From Variovorax sp. PBS-H4 (GTDB lineage Bacteria; Pseudomonadota; Gammaproteobacteria; Burkholderiales; Burkholderiaceae_C), in the NCBI RefSeq assembly GCF_901827205.1, contig NZ_LR594675.1, forward strand, positions 1,612,001 to 1,676,000: a stretch of 64,000 nucleotides of DNA. Direction: 5' to 3'. Each line of letters starts with the position of its first letter. Position 1 is the stretch's first letter. The position numbers and the translations under genes are program-made. The notes below the pieces were generated by a model. The model was not told the DNA's origin. It saw nothing but the letters and a program-made list of their open reading frames with translations, and made no database searches. Below are positions 8,498 through 18,479 of this stretch, piece after piece.

Positions 8498-9850
8498 CTA
8501 CTCCAGGCCATAGGCCATGCGCACGAGGCTCAACGGGTGCTGCAGCTTCGCCGCTGGCAGCCCGTCCTGCGCCATGCCCTGCGCGATGTGGTGGCCGGCC
8601 AGTGCGCAGTCGGAGCTGATGTAGTCGGGCTCGTTCTTGGCCATGGCCTTGAACACCGGTTTGCCGATCTTCATCGCCACCGCGTGGTAGGCGCTCTTCA
8701 CGCCGTAGGTGCCGGCGTGTCCCGAGCAGCGCTCCACCGTGTTGAGCTGCACCGGCACGGTCTGGCCGATCAGCTTAAACATCTCCTCGGTCTTGCGGCC
8801 GATCTTCTGCACCCGGCCATGGCAGGGGATGTGGTAGCTGAGCCTGCCCAGCGGCGTCTTGAAGTCGGTCTTGAGCAGGCCGTCCTTGTGGCGCGCCACC
8901 AGGTACTCGAAAGGATCGAACATGGCCTGCTGCACCAGCTTCACGTCCGCGTCGTCGGGGAAGAGCAGCGGCAGCTCCTGCTTGAACATCAGCGTGCAGG
9001 ACGGGATGGCCGTGAGGATGGCGAATCCGTCCTTCGCGTACTTCGCCAGCACGGGGATGTTGGCCTCCTTGTGCTTCGCCACGCCTTCCAGGTCGCCGAG
9101 CTCGAACTTGGGCATGCCGCAGCAGCTTTCCTTCGAGACGACGATGTACGGGATGCCGTTGTGGCGCAGCACCTTGATCAGGTCGAAGCCGATGCCGGGC
9201 TCGTTGTAGTTCACGTAGCAGGTCGAGAAGATCGCGACCTTGCCGGGCGTGCGCTCGCCGTCGACCACCGGCTGCGCGTCGTCGTCCTTGGGGGCGCTCC
9301 AGCGGAAGCGCTGGGTGGCAAGGTCGGGCAGCCACGCATCGGGATGCACATGCAGGGCGCTGTCGAGCAGCTTGCGCATGGGTTTCGTGCGGTTGAGCGC
9401 GTTGACCGCCTGCACGACCACAGGTATGCCGGCAAGCTGGCCGTGCACATCGGTGGAGGCAAGCAGCTTCTCGCCGCCGGCGACCCCGCCGTTCCTGAAC
9501 TTGATGGCCTTGGCGCGCAGCATGGTGTGCGGGAAGTCGACGTTCCACGGATGCGGCGGCACGTAGGGGCACTTGGTCATGTAGCAGAGGTCGCACAGGT
9601 AGCACTGGTCGACCACGCTGCCGTAGTGCCTCGGGTCGACGCCGTGGACCTCGCCATCCTCGGTCGCGTCGACCAGGTCGAACAGATTCGGGAAGGCCTG
9701 GCACAGGCTCACGCAGCGACGGCATCCGTGGCAGATGTCGAAGATGCGTGTCATCTCGCGCTCGCACGCGGCCTGGTCGTAGAACTCGGGGTTCTTCCAG
9801 TCCACCGGGTGGCGCGTCGGCGCCTCGAGATTGCCTTCTCGATTCGTCAT
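8498..9850 (-). CDS. Fe-S oxidoreductase with CCG domains (GlpC/HdrD-like)
   Basis: 450 residues. Two ferredoxin-type [4Fe-4S] motifs lie near the N-terminus (CHGCRRCVSLC and CYLCDLCYMTKCP). The C-terminal half has CCG-domain features (ESCCGMPKFELGD, HIPCHGRVQKIG, ERCSGHAGTYG). Such proteins relay electrons as in heterodisulfide reductase subunit D or anaerobic glycerol-3-phosphate dehydrogenase subunit C. The gene is between a rubrerythrin gene and a DUF3501 gene on the same strand, so it probably feeds electrons to the rubrerythrin; that link is inferred from recurrent gene order. Confidence 0.88.
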   Translation of the reverse strand: MTNREGNLEAPTRHPVDWKNPEFYDQAACEREMTRIFDICHGCRRCVSLCQAFPNLFDLVDATEDGEVHGVDPRHYGSVVDQCYLCDLCYMTKCPYVPPHPWNVDFPHTMLRAKAIKFRNGGVAGGEKLLASTDVHGQLAGIPVVVQAVNALNRTKPMRKLLDSALHVHPDAWLPDLATQRFRWSAPKDDDAQPVVDGERTPGKVAIFSTCYVNYNEPGIGFDLIKVLRHNGIPYIVVSKESCCGMPKFELGDLEGVAKHKEANIPVLAKYAKDGFAILTAIPSCTLMFKQELPLLFPDDADVKLVQQAMFDPFEYLVARHKDGLLKTDFKTPLGRLSYHIPCHGRVQKIGRKTEEMFKLIGQTVPVQLNTVERCSGHAGTYGVKSAYHAVAMKIGKPVFKAMAKNEPDYISSDCALAGHHIAQGMAQDGLPAAKLQHPLSLVRMAYGLE

Positions 9851-9934
9851 GGGATAGCCGTGGCGTGGCGCGCGGCGTCAGCGGGTGGGGAGCCGGTGCA
9901 GGAAGCCCGCCCGCGCAGCGCCCGCGTGGGCGCC

Positions 9935-10357
9935 TCAGTCGACCAGCGCCTCGAGCGCCTTGGTGTAGCGGTTGGCGTGCGAGCGCTCGGCCTTGGCCAG
10001 CGTCTCGAACCAGTTGGCGATCTCGTCGAAACCCTCTTCGCGGGCCTGCTTGGCCATGCCCGGGTACATGTCGGTGTACTCGTGGGTCTCGCCAGCGACG
10101 GCTGCCTTGAGGTTCAGCCGGCTGTCCCCGATCGGCAGGCCGGTCGCCGGGTCGCCCGACCCGTGCTCGAGGAATTCCAGATGGCCGTGCGCATGGCCGG
10201 TTTCGCCTTCGGCGGTGGAGCGGAACAGCGCTGCGACATCGTTCTGGCCTTCGACGTCGGCCTTGTTCGCGAAGTAGAGGTAGCGTCTGTTGGCCTGGGA
10301 TTCGCCTGCAAAGGCGTCCTTCAGGTTCTGCTCGGTTCTCGATCCTTTCAAGTCCAT
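9935..10357 (-). CDS. Rubrerythrin (di-iron domain only)
   Basis: 140 residues starting MDLKGSRTEQNLKDAFAGES. The start is set by a GGAGAC ribosome binding site just upstream; the frame is open for nine more codons but without one. Four-helix-bundle di-iron ligands are visible in FAGESQANRRYLYF, AEGETGHAHGHLEF, VAGETHEYTDMY and KAERSHANRY. There is no rubredoxin domain, so an outside electron donor is needed, probably the adjacent Fe-S oxidoreductase. It would reduce hydrogen peroxide in the cytoplasm. Confidence 0.92.
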   Translation of the reverse strand: MDLKGSRTEQNLKDAFAGESQANRRYLYFANKADVEGQNDVAALFRSTAEGETGHAHGHLEFLEHGSGDPATGLPIGDSRLNLKAAVAGETHEYTDMYPGMAKQAREEGFDEIANWFETLAKAERSHANRYTKALEALVD

Positions 10358-10455
10358 GGCTGTCTCCTCGGATTGGCTAGGCATGCAAGTGGAACCGTCG
10401 CTACCGGCGGCAGCGGCGCCACTGCAATCTACACCATGCGGCGAGCTACGGCATA

Positions 10456-10482
10456 TAAAGCCTCAATAAGGATCATTGAGGC
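10456..10482 (-). terminator. Probable intrinsic terminator after the oxygenase gene
   Basis: GCCTCAAT (10460-10467) and ATTGAGGC (10475-10482) form an 8-bp perfect stem with a 7-base loop. On the minus strand the stem is followed by TTTAT. It lies 12 bases past the stop of the leftward oxygenase gene. Confidence 0.5.
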
Positions 10483-10493
10483 AGGCAATGAGA

Positions 10494-11507
10494 TCAGCCC
10501 GGCAGCACGGCTCCGCCCAGCTGCGGGAACACCTTGGCCACCTTGGCGAGCAGGTAATCGCCGTAGATGCCGTCGAAGGCATGCACGTTGGCATGGTCCC
10601 AGCGCGTGGCGCTGTCGTCGACCACGGCAGGCCGGGGCAGGCCTTCGATGGGCTTCACGCGCGCGTGGAAGTTGGGGTCGAAGAAGAGGGGAAAGGACAG
10701 CCGGTCGCGGCCCGAGGTGTTGCGCAACACGCGGTGCGGCGTCGAGCGGTAGAGGCCGCCGGTCATGCGGTCCAGCATGTCGCCGATGTTGATCACGAAG
10801 GCGTCGGGGATGGGCGTGGCGTCGATCCAGCCCTTGCCGGTGCGCACCTGCAGGCCGCCGATGTCGTCCTGGCGCAGGACGGTGAGCAAGCCGTAGTCGG
10901 TGTGCTCGCCCACGCCCCAGGCGACATCGAGGCCCTCCGGCACCGGCTGCGCCGGGTAGTTGAAGAGACGAAACAGGATGAGCGGGTCGGCCGTGTAGCG
11001 CTCGGCAAAGTACGTGGCTTCGAGGCCCAGGCTCAGCGCGATGCCTTCCATCAGCTGATGGCCCAGCTGCGTGGCCGCGGCCATGTAGTCGAGGATGGTC
11101 TGCCTGAAGCCGGGGACGTCGGGGAAGAGGTTGCGGCCGTGCACGGGCGTGCGCGCCAGCACCAGCGGATCGTCCTCGGGCAGTTCGGTGCCGAGGTACA
11201 GCCCTTCTTTCCAGTCGGGGCGGCCCGAGGTGAGCTCGCCGCCGGTCGGAAAGTAGCCGCGCCAGGCGCGCCCGCCCAGTTCCATGCGCCACTGCATCTT
11301 GGTGGCCTCGGGGAGCGCGAAGAAGGCGCGGCTCAGGTCTTCGAGGCGCCGAGTCAGCCCAGGGTCGACACCATGGCCGCTGACATAGAAGAACCCGTGC
11401 GCACGGCAGGCCCTGCCGATCTGCGCAGCGACTTCAGCCTGCCCCGGTGCCCGTGCCACCAGCGGCGCGATGTCGATCACGGGCAAAGAAGGGTTCAAGG
11501 CGTTCAT
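10494..11507 (-). CDS. 2-oxoglutarate/Fe(II)-dependent oxygenase, isopenicillin N synthase-like
   Basis: 337 residues starting MNALNPSLPVIDIAPLVA, the typical N-terminal DIOX segment. The catalytic jelly roll has the iron ligands HTD (GEHTDYGLL) and a distal His (STPHRVL), plus the 2-oxoglutarate Arg-x-Ser (RLSFPLFF). Length is usual for bacterial members of the family. The start at 11507 is chosen because residues upstream are antisense to the next gene remnant. The substrate is unknown. Confidence 0.88.
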   Translation of the reverse strand: MNALNPSLPVIDIAPLVARAPGQAEVAAQIGRACRAHGFFYVSGHGVDPGLTRRLEDLSRAFFALPEATKMQWRMELGGRAWRGYFPTGGELTSGRPDWKEGLYLGTELPEDDPLVLARTPVHGRNLFPDVPGFRQTILDYMAAATQLGHQLMEGIALSLGLEATYFAERYTADPLILFRLFNYPAQPVPEGLDVAWGVGEHTDYGLLTVLRQDDIGGLQVRTGKGWIDATPIPDAFVINIGDMLDRMTGGLYRSTPHRVLRNTSGRDRLSFPLFFDPNFHARVKPIEGLPRPAVVDDSATRWDHANVHAFDGIYGDYLLAKVAKVFPQLGGAVLPG

Positions 11508-11520
11508 CCTGGGCAGCGTA

Positions 11521-11937
11521 TCAAACGGCATGGGCGAAGAGCGTGCGGATGTCGGCAAGAAACTGGTGCGCGCGCGGGTGTTGCGGCCGGTTGAAGAAGT
11601 CGTCGGGGGTCGCGCGCTCCAGCACGCGGCCGGCATCCATGAAGAGCACGCGATCGGCAACGTCGCGCGCAAAGCCCATCTCGTGGGTCACGACCACCAT
11701 GGTCATGCCCTCGCGCGTGAGGTCGCGCATGACCAGCAGCGCTTCGCCGACCATTTCGGGGTCGAGCGCGCTGGTCGGCTCGTCGAAGAGCATCAGCGGG
11801 GGGTGCATGGCCAGCGCCCGCGCGATTGCCACGCGCTGCTGCTGTCCGCCCGAGAGCTCGGACGGAAAGGCATCGGCCTTGTTGGCCAGGCCGACGCGCT
11901 CGAGCAGCGCCATCGCACGCTCCGTGGCTTCGCAGGT
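11521..11937 (-). pseudogene. Truncated polar amino acid ABC transporter ATPase (GlnQ/ArtP-type), C-terminal half only
   Basis: The frame encodes signature LSGGQQQRVAIARALA, Walker B LMLFDEPTSALD and the switch His (VVVTHEMGFARDVAD), then a normal family C-terminus. Everything before about residue 130 of a normal protein, including Walker A, is absent: homology starts at ERAMALLERVGLANKA (~11930), and the residues before it (Cys-rich, unlike the family) are probably not coding. No partner permease or binding-protein gene is nearby. It is a decayed remnant rather than a working ATPase. Confidence 0.8.
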
Positions 11938-11986
11938 ACAAAGCCCGGGCGGCGAAATTGCGCTTTCACATATGCATACTGGCGTC

Positions 11987-12406
11987 ATGCAAATGCAGGA
12001 AAAGCCCACTTTCGACACACCCTTCGAGTGGATCGGCGGCGAAGAGAAGGTGCACGCGCTGGTCGAGCGCTTCTACGACCTGATGGAGCTGGAGCCGGCC
12101 TATGCGCAGCTGCGCGCGGTGCACGGAGCGTCGCTCGACAACGCGCGCCAGCGGCTGTTCTGGTTTCTCTGCGGCTGGCTGGGCGGGCCGCAGCACTACA
12201 CCGATCGCTTCGGGCATCCGATGCTGCGGGCGCGGCACCTGCCGCAGAGCATCGGGGGGCACTCCATCGGCATCAAGGAGCGCGATCAGTGGCTCGCATG
12301 CATGGACCAGGCGATGGGTGAAGTGGGTGTCGACGAGAAGCTTCGGGAGCGGCTGCGCGCGTCGTTCTTCCAGACGGCGGACTGGATGAGGAATTCACCC
12401 ACCTGA
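11987..12406 (+). CDS. Group 2 truncated hemoglobin (HbO-type)
   Basis: 139 residues (start 11987; 11972 and 11993 are alternative ATGs). The 2-on-2 globin signature is clear: FEWIGGEEKVHALVERFYDL at the N-terminus, the proximal-His region MLRARHLPQSIG, and RDQWLACMDQAM with the group 2 Trp. It binds heme and O2 or NO in the cytoplasm and may protect against nitrosative stress. It is divergent from the broken ATPase remnant, whose decayed 5' part now abuts its promoter region. Confidence 0.9.
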   Translation: MQMQEKPTFDTPFEWIGGEEKVHALVERFYDLMELEPAYAQLRAVHGASLDNARQRLFWFLCGWLGGPQHYTDRFGHPMLRARHLPQSIGGHSIGIKERDQWLACMDQAMGEVGVDEKLRERLRASFFQTADWMRNSPT

Positions 12407-12498
12407 TCGGGGCTGCGGGTTGTCTCCGGGCGACCGTGCGCAAGCGGCCGGGCACGGACATGAGCCGGGCCGTCCTGATGCGCCCGCAGTTCCCGCGC

Positions 12499-13170
12499 TT
12501 ACGGCATGGCCGCGCCCGCACGCCCAGGCCGCAGCAAAACCACCACCGCCCCCGCGCCCCCTTCATCAGCGCGCGCCTGCACGAAGGCAAGCACCTCGTC
12601 CTTCTGCATCAGCCAGCTCTGCACCTTGCCCTTGAGCACCGGTGTCTTGCCGGGCGAGCCCAGGCCCTTGCCGTGCACCACGCGCACGCAGCGCCAGCCG
12701 CGCCGGGTCGCATCGCGCAGGAAGGCAGCGAGCGCCTCGCGCGCCTCGTCGCGGCGCAGGCCATGCAGATCGATCTCGCCCTGGATGGTCCAGCCGCCCT
12801 TGCGCAATTTGCGCGTGACGTCCGGGCCGATGCCGGGCCTGCGGAAGCTCAGGGCGTCGTCGATGTCCAGCAGCGTCGTCGCATCGAATTCATCGCTGAG
12901 CGCTTCGTGAAGCACGCGTTGCTCGTCAAGTTGCTGCTGCACCGCGATCGGCGGCGGCGGCTCGGGTGCCAGCGGGACAGCGGGCCGGCTGCGCAGCGGC
13001 TGCGTGATGCCGATGGCGCGTGAGAACAGGTCCTGGTCCGCGGCACGCTTCTTCTCGGCCGCGGCGGATGCGGCTGCTTCGGCGGCTTCGCGCTGGCGCT
13101 GCTCGGCCAGGGTCTTCTGCACGCCTTTGAGCTCGGCGAGGCTCTTGAGGGCTTTGTGTTTGCTTGGCAT
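12499..13170 (-). CDS. Smr (small MutS-related) domain protein
   Basis: 223 residues starting MPSKHKALKSLAELKG. Residues ~30-60 are Ala/Lys/Glu-rich and probably helical. The C-terminal Smr domain has the conserved IDLHGLRRDEAREAL and VRVVHGKGLGS motifs (residues ~130-215). Stand-alone Smr proteins of this type are putative endonucleases acting on nucleic acid or stalled ribosomes. It is convergent with the hemoglobin gene and tandem with radC. Confidence 0.88.
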   Translation of the reverse strand: MPSKHKALKSLAELKGVQKTLAEQRQREAAEAAASAAAEKKRAADQDLFSRAIGITQPLRSRPAVPLAPEPPPPIAVQQQLDEQRVLHEALSDEFDATTLLDIDDALSFRRPGIGPDVTRKLRKGGWTIQGEIDLHGLRRDEAREALAAFLRDATRRGWRCVRVVHGKGLGSPGKTPVLKGKVQSWLMQKDEVLAFVQARADEGGAGAVVVLLRPGRAGAAMP

Positions 13171-13207
13171 CGGCTTGTCGCCGGAGGATACGTCCTCGGC
13201 GCAGCGC

Positions 13208-13885
13208 TCAGATCAGGCCGCGCGCGGCCATCGACAAGGCTTGGCCCGGGGCGACGATCACATGGTCCAGCACCCGCACATCGACCAGCGCCAGCGCGGT
13301 GCGAAGCGTGTGGGTCAGCGCCTCGTCGGCGCGCGAGGGCTCGACGCACCCGCTCGGATGGTTGTGCGCGAGGATCACGGCCGCGGCGTGGTGGTGCAGG
13401 GCGCGCATCACGACTTCGCGCGGGTAGACGCTGGTCTGCGTCAGGGTGCCGCGGAAAAGCTCCTCGAGGGCGATCAGACGCAGCTGCGCATCAAGAAAGA
13501 GCGCGGCGAAGACTTCGTGCGGCTTGGCCGCCAGGTGAAGCTGCACGTATTGCTTGACGGCTTCGGGCGATTCGAACAGCTCCCGGTCTTTCAGGCGCTG
13601 GGCCATGGTGCGCCGCGCCAGCTCCAGCACGGCCGCCAGGTTGCCGCGCTTGGCGCTGCCGCCCAGGCCCTTGATTCGCTTCAGGTCGTCCACCCCGGCA
13701 TGGAGCAGGCCGCTCAGCCCGCCGAAGCTGTCGAGCAGCTCCTGTGCGAACTGCAGCACGTTCTTGCCGGGGATGCCGGTGCGCAGCAGCAGCGCCAGCA
13801 GCTCGACGTCGGCGAGCGCGGCGGGGCCCTTGAGTATGAGTTTTTCGCGCGGTCGCGCGTCGAGGGGAAGATCGGTGAAAGACAT
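13208..13885 (-). CDS. radC: RadC family protein (JAB/MPN domain)
   Basis: 225 residues from MSFTDLPLDARPREKLILKG (an ATG nine bases earlier is also possible). An N-terminal helix-hairpin-helix region (LKRIKGLGGSAKR) is followed by the JAB-type metal site HNHPSGCVEPSRAD. It is historically named a DNA repair protein, though its enzymatic role is unsettled. It is divergent from the FKBP gene; a TAAAAT hexamer at 13914-13919 lies in the shared intergenic region. Confidence 0.93.
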   Translation of the reverse strand: MSFTDLPLDARPREKLILKGPAALADVELLALLLRTGIPGKNVLQFAQELLDSFGGLSGLLHAGVDDLKRIKGLGGSAKRGNLAAVLELARRTMAQRLKDRELFESPEAVKQYVQLHLAAKPHEVFAALFLDAQLRLIALEELFRGTLTQTSVYPREVVMRALHHHAAAVILAHNHPSGCVEPSRADEALTHTLRTALALVDVRVLDHVIVAPGQALSMAARGLI

Positions 13886-13948
13886 GACTTGCATGGGCTC
13901 TTGGCCCCCTCCCTAAAATACAGGCCCCAGTCTAAAGCCATCCCGACC

Positions 13949-14407
13949 GTGTCCTCCACTCCTTCAGGCGCCATCGTGGCGCCCGGTTCCTTCCTCACGC
14001 TGCACTACCGGCTGGCCGGCCCGGCGGGCGACATCATCAACACGTTCGGCGACAAGCCGGCCACGCTCTCGCTGGGCACCGGCGAACTCTCGCCGGCCGT
14101 CGAGCAGCGGCTGATCGGCCTGCCCGAGGGCACGCGCGCGACCTTCGAGCTTCCACCCGGCGAAGCCTTCGGCGAGCGCAATCCCGAGATGCAGCAGTGG
14201 GTCGCGCGCAAGCTGCTCGCGCAGATGGGCGATCCGGACGAGCAATACGCGGTGGGCGACGTGGTGCAGTTCCCCACGCCCGACGGCAGCGGCAGCTACG
14301 CCGGCGCGGTGATCGAAGCCCACGAGACGGCGGTGCGCTTCGACTTCAACCATCCGCTGGCGGGGCAGCCGGTGAGCTTCGAAGTGCAACTGATCGGCGT
14401 GCTCTGA
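13949..14407 (+). CDS. FKBP-type peptidyl-prolyl cis-trans isomerase (SlpA-like)
   Basis: 152 residues from a GTG start (MSSTPSGAIVAPGSFLTLHY). It has the SlpA/SlyD-like arrangement of FKBP domain with inserted flap (LPPGEAFGERNPEMQQWV). It folds proteins in the cytoplasm by proline isomerisation. The gene is one base upstream of ispH, an arrangement typical of Gamma- and Betaproteobacteria. Upstream the frame is open for a long way but only in antisense to radC, so the GTG is favoured. Confidence 0.9.
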   Translation: MSSTPSGAIVAPGSFLTLHYRLAGPAGDIINTFGDKPATLSLGTGELSPAVEQRLIGLPEGTRATFELPPGEAFGERNPEMQQWVARKLLAQMGDPDEQYAVGDVVQFPTPDGSGSYAGAVIEAHETAVRFDFNHPLAGQPVSFEVQLIGVL

Positions 14408-14408
14408 C

Positions 14409-15371
14409 ATGGCCGTGCAGGAAGTCATCCTTGCCGAGCCGCGCGGCTTCTGCGCCGGCGTCGACCGTGCCATCGAGATCGTCGAGCGCGCGCTCGCGAA
14501 GTTCGGCGCGCCGATCTATGTGCGCCACGAGATCGTGCACAACACCTATGTGGTGAACGAGCTCAAGGCCAAGGGCGCGATCTTCATCGAGGACCTGGCC
14601 GAGGTGCCTCCCGGCGCAACGCTGGTGTTCAGCGCTCATGGCGTGAGCAAGGCCGTGCAGGCCGACGCGCGGGCCCGCGGCTTCGAGATCTTCGACGCCA
14701 CCTGTCCGCTGGTGACCAAGGTGCACGTGGAAGTCGCCAAGCTCGCCAAGGAAGGCTACGAGTTCATCATGATCGGCCACAAGGGGCACCCCGAGGTCGA
14801 GGGCACGATGGGCCAGTTGTCCAGCGGCATTCACCTGGTGGAGGACGTGGCCGATGTTGCGCGCGTCCAGCCGGCGCAGTCCGAGAAGCTGGCCGTCGTC
14901 ACGCAGACCACGCTGTCGGTGGACGACGCCGCCGAGATCTCTGCTGCGGTGCGGGCGCGCTTCCCGAAGGTCCGCGAGCCCAAGCAGCAGGACATCTGCT
15001 ATGCGACGCAGAACCGGCAGGATGCGGTCAAGCTCCTGAGCCCCCAGGTCGACGTCGTGATCGTGGTCGGCAGCCCGACCAGTTCCAACAGCAACCGCCT
15101 GCGCGAGCTGGCACAGCGCCTGGGCACCGAGGCCTACATGGTCGATTCCGCCGACGAACTGCAGCCCGCATGGTTCGAAGGCAAGGGCCGCGTGGGCCTG
15201 ACGGCCGGCGCCTCGGCGCCCGAGGTGCTGGTGCGCGAAGTGGTCGAGCGCGTCAGGGCGCTCGGTGCGGTGTCGGTGCGCAAGATGAACGGCATCGAAG
15301 AGACCCTGAAGTTCCCGCTGCCGAAGGGCCTGAAGCTCGACGACATGCCCGCACCGGGCCATATCTCGTGA
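14409..15371 (+). CDS. ispH: 4-hydroxy-3-methylbut-2-enyl diphosphate reductase IspH
   Basis: 320 residues, the full family length. The three [4Fe-4S]-binding cysteines are present: C15 (AEPRGFCAGVDRAIE), C99 (FDATCPLVTKVH) and C197 (DICYATQNRQDAV), along with the conserved GHKGHPEVEG motif. It catalyses the last step of the MEP isoprenoid pathway, making IPP and DMAPP. It is coupled to the FKBP gene upstream and overlaps the dehydratase gene by 4 bases downstream. Confidence 0.97.
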   Translation: MAVQEVILAEPRGFCAGVDRAIEIVERALAKFGAPIYVRHEIVHNTYVVNELKAKGAIFIEDLAEVPPGATLVFSAHGVSKAVQADARARGFEIFDATCPLVTKVHVEVAKLAKEGYEFIMIGHKGHPEVEGTMGQLSSGIHLVEDVADVARVQPAQSEKLAVVTQTTLSVDDAAEISAAVRARFPKVREPKQQDICYATQNRQDAVKLLSPQVDVVIVVGSPTSSNSNRLRELAQRLGTEAYMVDSADELQPAWFEGKGRVGLTAGASAPEVLVREVVERVRALGAVSVRKMNGIEETLKFPLPKGLKLDDMPAPGHIS

Positions 15372-16333
15372 CCGGCGCTGCCACCATCGACTGGCGCCGC
15401 GACATCGAGGCGGCCGCTCGACGCATCGACGAACACGCCCCGCACTTCCTGCGCCAGACGCCGCTGTGGAAGCTGCCGGGCCGCGCGCTCGGCATCGAGG
15501 TGCCCGGGGTCGAGCTCTGGCTCAAGCTCGAGCATCTGCAGGCCGGCGGCAGCTTCAAGGCGCGCGGCATGATGAACCGGCTGCTCGCCAACAAGATTCC
15601 CGCCAGCGGTGCCATCGTGGCCTCCGGCGGCAATGCGGGCATCGCGACCGCCGCGGCGTCGCAGGCGCTGGGCGTGCATTGCGAGGTCTTCCTGCCCACC
15701 GTCTCGCCGGAAGCCAAGCGCACAAAGCTGCGCGCGCTCGGTGCCACGGTGATCGTGGGCGGCGAGGTGTACGCCGACGCGCTGGCCGCCTGCCTCGAGC
15801 GCCAACGCGAGAGCGGCGCGTTGCTGACCCATGCCTACGACCAGGCCGAAGTCGTGGCTGGCGCCGGCACGCTGGGGCGTGAGATCGAGGAAGAGGGCGG
15901 CCTGCCTGACACGGTGCTGGTCAGCGTGGGCGGCGGCGGCCTGATCGGCGGCCTCGCGGCCTGGTTCGAGCAGCGCAGCCGCGTGGTGGCGCTCGAACCC
16001 GAGCGTGCGCCCACGCTCTTTCGCGCTCGCGAGGCGGGCGAGCCTGTGGATGTGGACGTGGGCGGCGTGGCGGCCGATTCGCTGGGCGCACGCCGGATCG
16101 GCGCCTTCGCCTGGGACATCACGCAACGGCACGTGCGCGACGCGCTGCTGCTGCCCGACGAGGCGATCCGCGCCGCGCAGCTGTGGCTGTGGAAGGAGCT
16201 CAAGCTGGCGGTCGAGCCGGCCGCCGCCCTGCCGCTGGCCGCGCTCCACACGGGCGCCTATGCGCCGCGCGAGGGCGAGAAGATCTGCCTGATCGTCTGC
16301 GGCGCGAACGTGGACCCTGCGGGCCTGTCGTGA
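15368..16333 (+). CDS. Serine/threonine dehydratase family PLP enzyme
   Basis: 321 residues from a GTG overlapping the ispH stop. This is a fold-type II PLP enzyme with the Schiff-base lysine K64 in AGGSFKARGMM, the phosphate-cofactor motif SGGNAGIATAAAS and the glycine loop SVGGGGLIGGL. It deaminates serine or threonine to 2-oxo acids, or acts as a related racemase or lyase. No ACT regulatory domain is present, so it is the catabolic-type short form. Confidence 0.88.
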   Translation: MTGAATIDWRRDIEAAARRIDEHAPHFLRQTPLWKLPGRALGIEVPGVELWLKLEHLQAGGSFKARGMMNRLLANKIPASGAIVASGGNAGIATAAASQALGVHCEVFLPTVSPEAKRTKLRALGATVIVGGEVYADALAACLERQRESGALLTHAYDQAEVVAGAGTLGREIEEEGGLPDTVLVSVGGGGLIGGLAAWFEQRSRVVALEPERAPTLFRAREAGEPVDVDVGGVAADSLGARRIGAFAWDITQRHVRDALLLPDEAIRAAQLWLWKELKLAVEPAAALPLAALHTGAYAPREGEKICLIVCGANVDPAGLS

Positions 16334-16348
16334 GGACGGTCGGCTCGA

Positions 16349-16759
16349 TCAGCTCTGCGGCTGGTCGACGTTGACCATCCACGGCACGCCGAACTTGTCC
16401 TGGAGCATGCCGAAGCCAGGCGACCAGAAGGTGGCGGCATAGGGAACCGTGACCTTGCCGCCTGCGGACAGTGCGTTGAAGAGCTGCTCGCCTTCCTTCA
16501 CGTCCTTCGCCTGCACCGAAAGCGAAAAGCCTTTGTAGCCGTCGAAGGCCATGCCGGGGGGCAGGTCCGAGGCCATGAGCTGCTTGCCGCGCGCTTCGAA
16601 GGTGGCATGCATGACTTTGTTCTTGTGCGAGTCCGGTGTGTCCTTGCCCATCGGGCTCTCGCCGAAGGTCATGCTGAAGAGGATCTTTCCGCCCAGGCTC
16701 TTGGCATAGAACGCCAGCGCCTCGGCCGCGTTTCCGTTGAAGGATAGATAGGCTTCCAT
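16349..16759 (-). CDS. VOC family protein (PhnB-like glyoxalase fold)
   Basis: 136 residues starting MEAYLSFNGNAAEALAFYAK. It shows the PhnB-type paired beta-alpha-beta-beta-beta modules with KDVKEGEQLFNALSAGGKV and a C-terminal FGMLQDKFGVPWMVN. The family binds metals or small molecules, but PhnB-type members mostly have no assigned reaction. It is convergent with the dehydratase gene (15-base gap) and divergent from serS. Confidence 0.88.
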   Translation of the reverse strand: MEAYLSFNGNAAEALAFYAKSLGGKILFSMTFGESPMGKDTPDSHKNKVMHATFEARGKQLMASDLPPGMAFDGYKGFSLSVQAKDVKEGEQLFNALSAGGKVTVPYAATFWSPGFGMLQDKFGVPWMVNVDQPQS

Positions 16760-16819
16760 CGAATCTCCTTGGGTTGCTGGTGGGGAGAGCGATCCTACGC
16801 CCCCGCCTAAAATCGCTCG

Positions 16820-18151
<1,332 letters not shown>

Positions 18152-18172
18152 AGGGCGGCCGAAAGTCTCTGC

Positions 18173-18178
18173 TAGAAT
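18173..18178 (+). promoter_or_regulatory. Possible -10 element of the tRNA-Ser promoter
   Basis: TAGAAT, preceded by TGC, sits about 27 bases upstream of the mature tRNA 5' end. No good -35 hexamer is visible at the usual distance. Confidence 0.4.
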
Positions 18179-18204
18179 CGCCGGCTCGACAAACACCAGA
18201 CTCC

Positions 18205-18298
<94 letters not shown>

Positions 18299-18308
18299 TA
18301 TCCCAAAC

Positions 18309-18479
18309 GTAGGCAGCCGTCTACGTTCATTTCCCACCGAAACACATGCAGAATCAGGCACTTAGCCGCTTCTGCGTCCGGTCGAAGCCCTACCAACCCC
18401 ACCGAACCGACCCGTTCTCCACGGGGGTTCTGTTGGCATCCCTGTAGGCACGCAGACGGCATCGAGCCAGGATGCCTAC
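18309..18479. promoter_or_regulatory. Left arm-type integrase binding sites (three GTAGGCA heptamers)
   Basis: GTAGGCA occurs at 18309-18315 and 18444-18450, and inverted (TGCCTAC) at 18473-18479. Three more copies lie beside attR. The third copy covers the integrase start codon, so integrase could repress its own translation or transcription. The stretch 18299-18471 holds no other gene. Confidence 0.65.

Noticed and set aside
10494..11672. Longer oxygenase start at 11672
   Set aside because: The first 55 codons are antisense to the truncated ABC ATPase and lack the DIOX N-terminal pattern.
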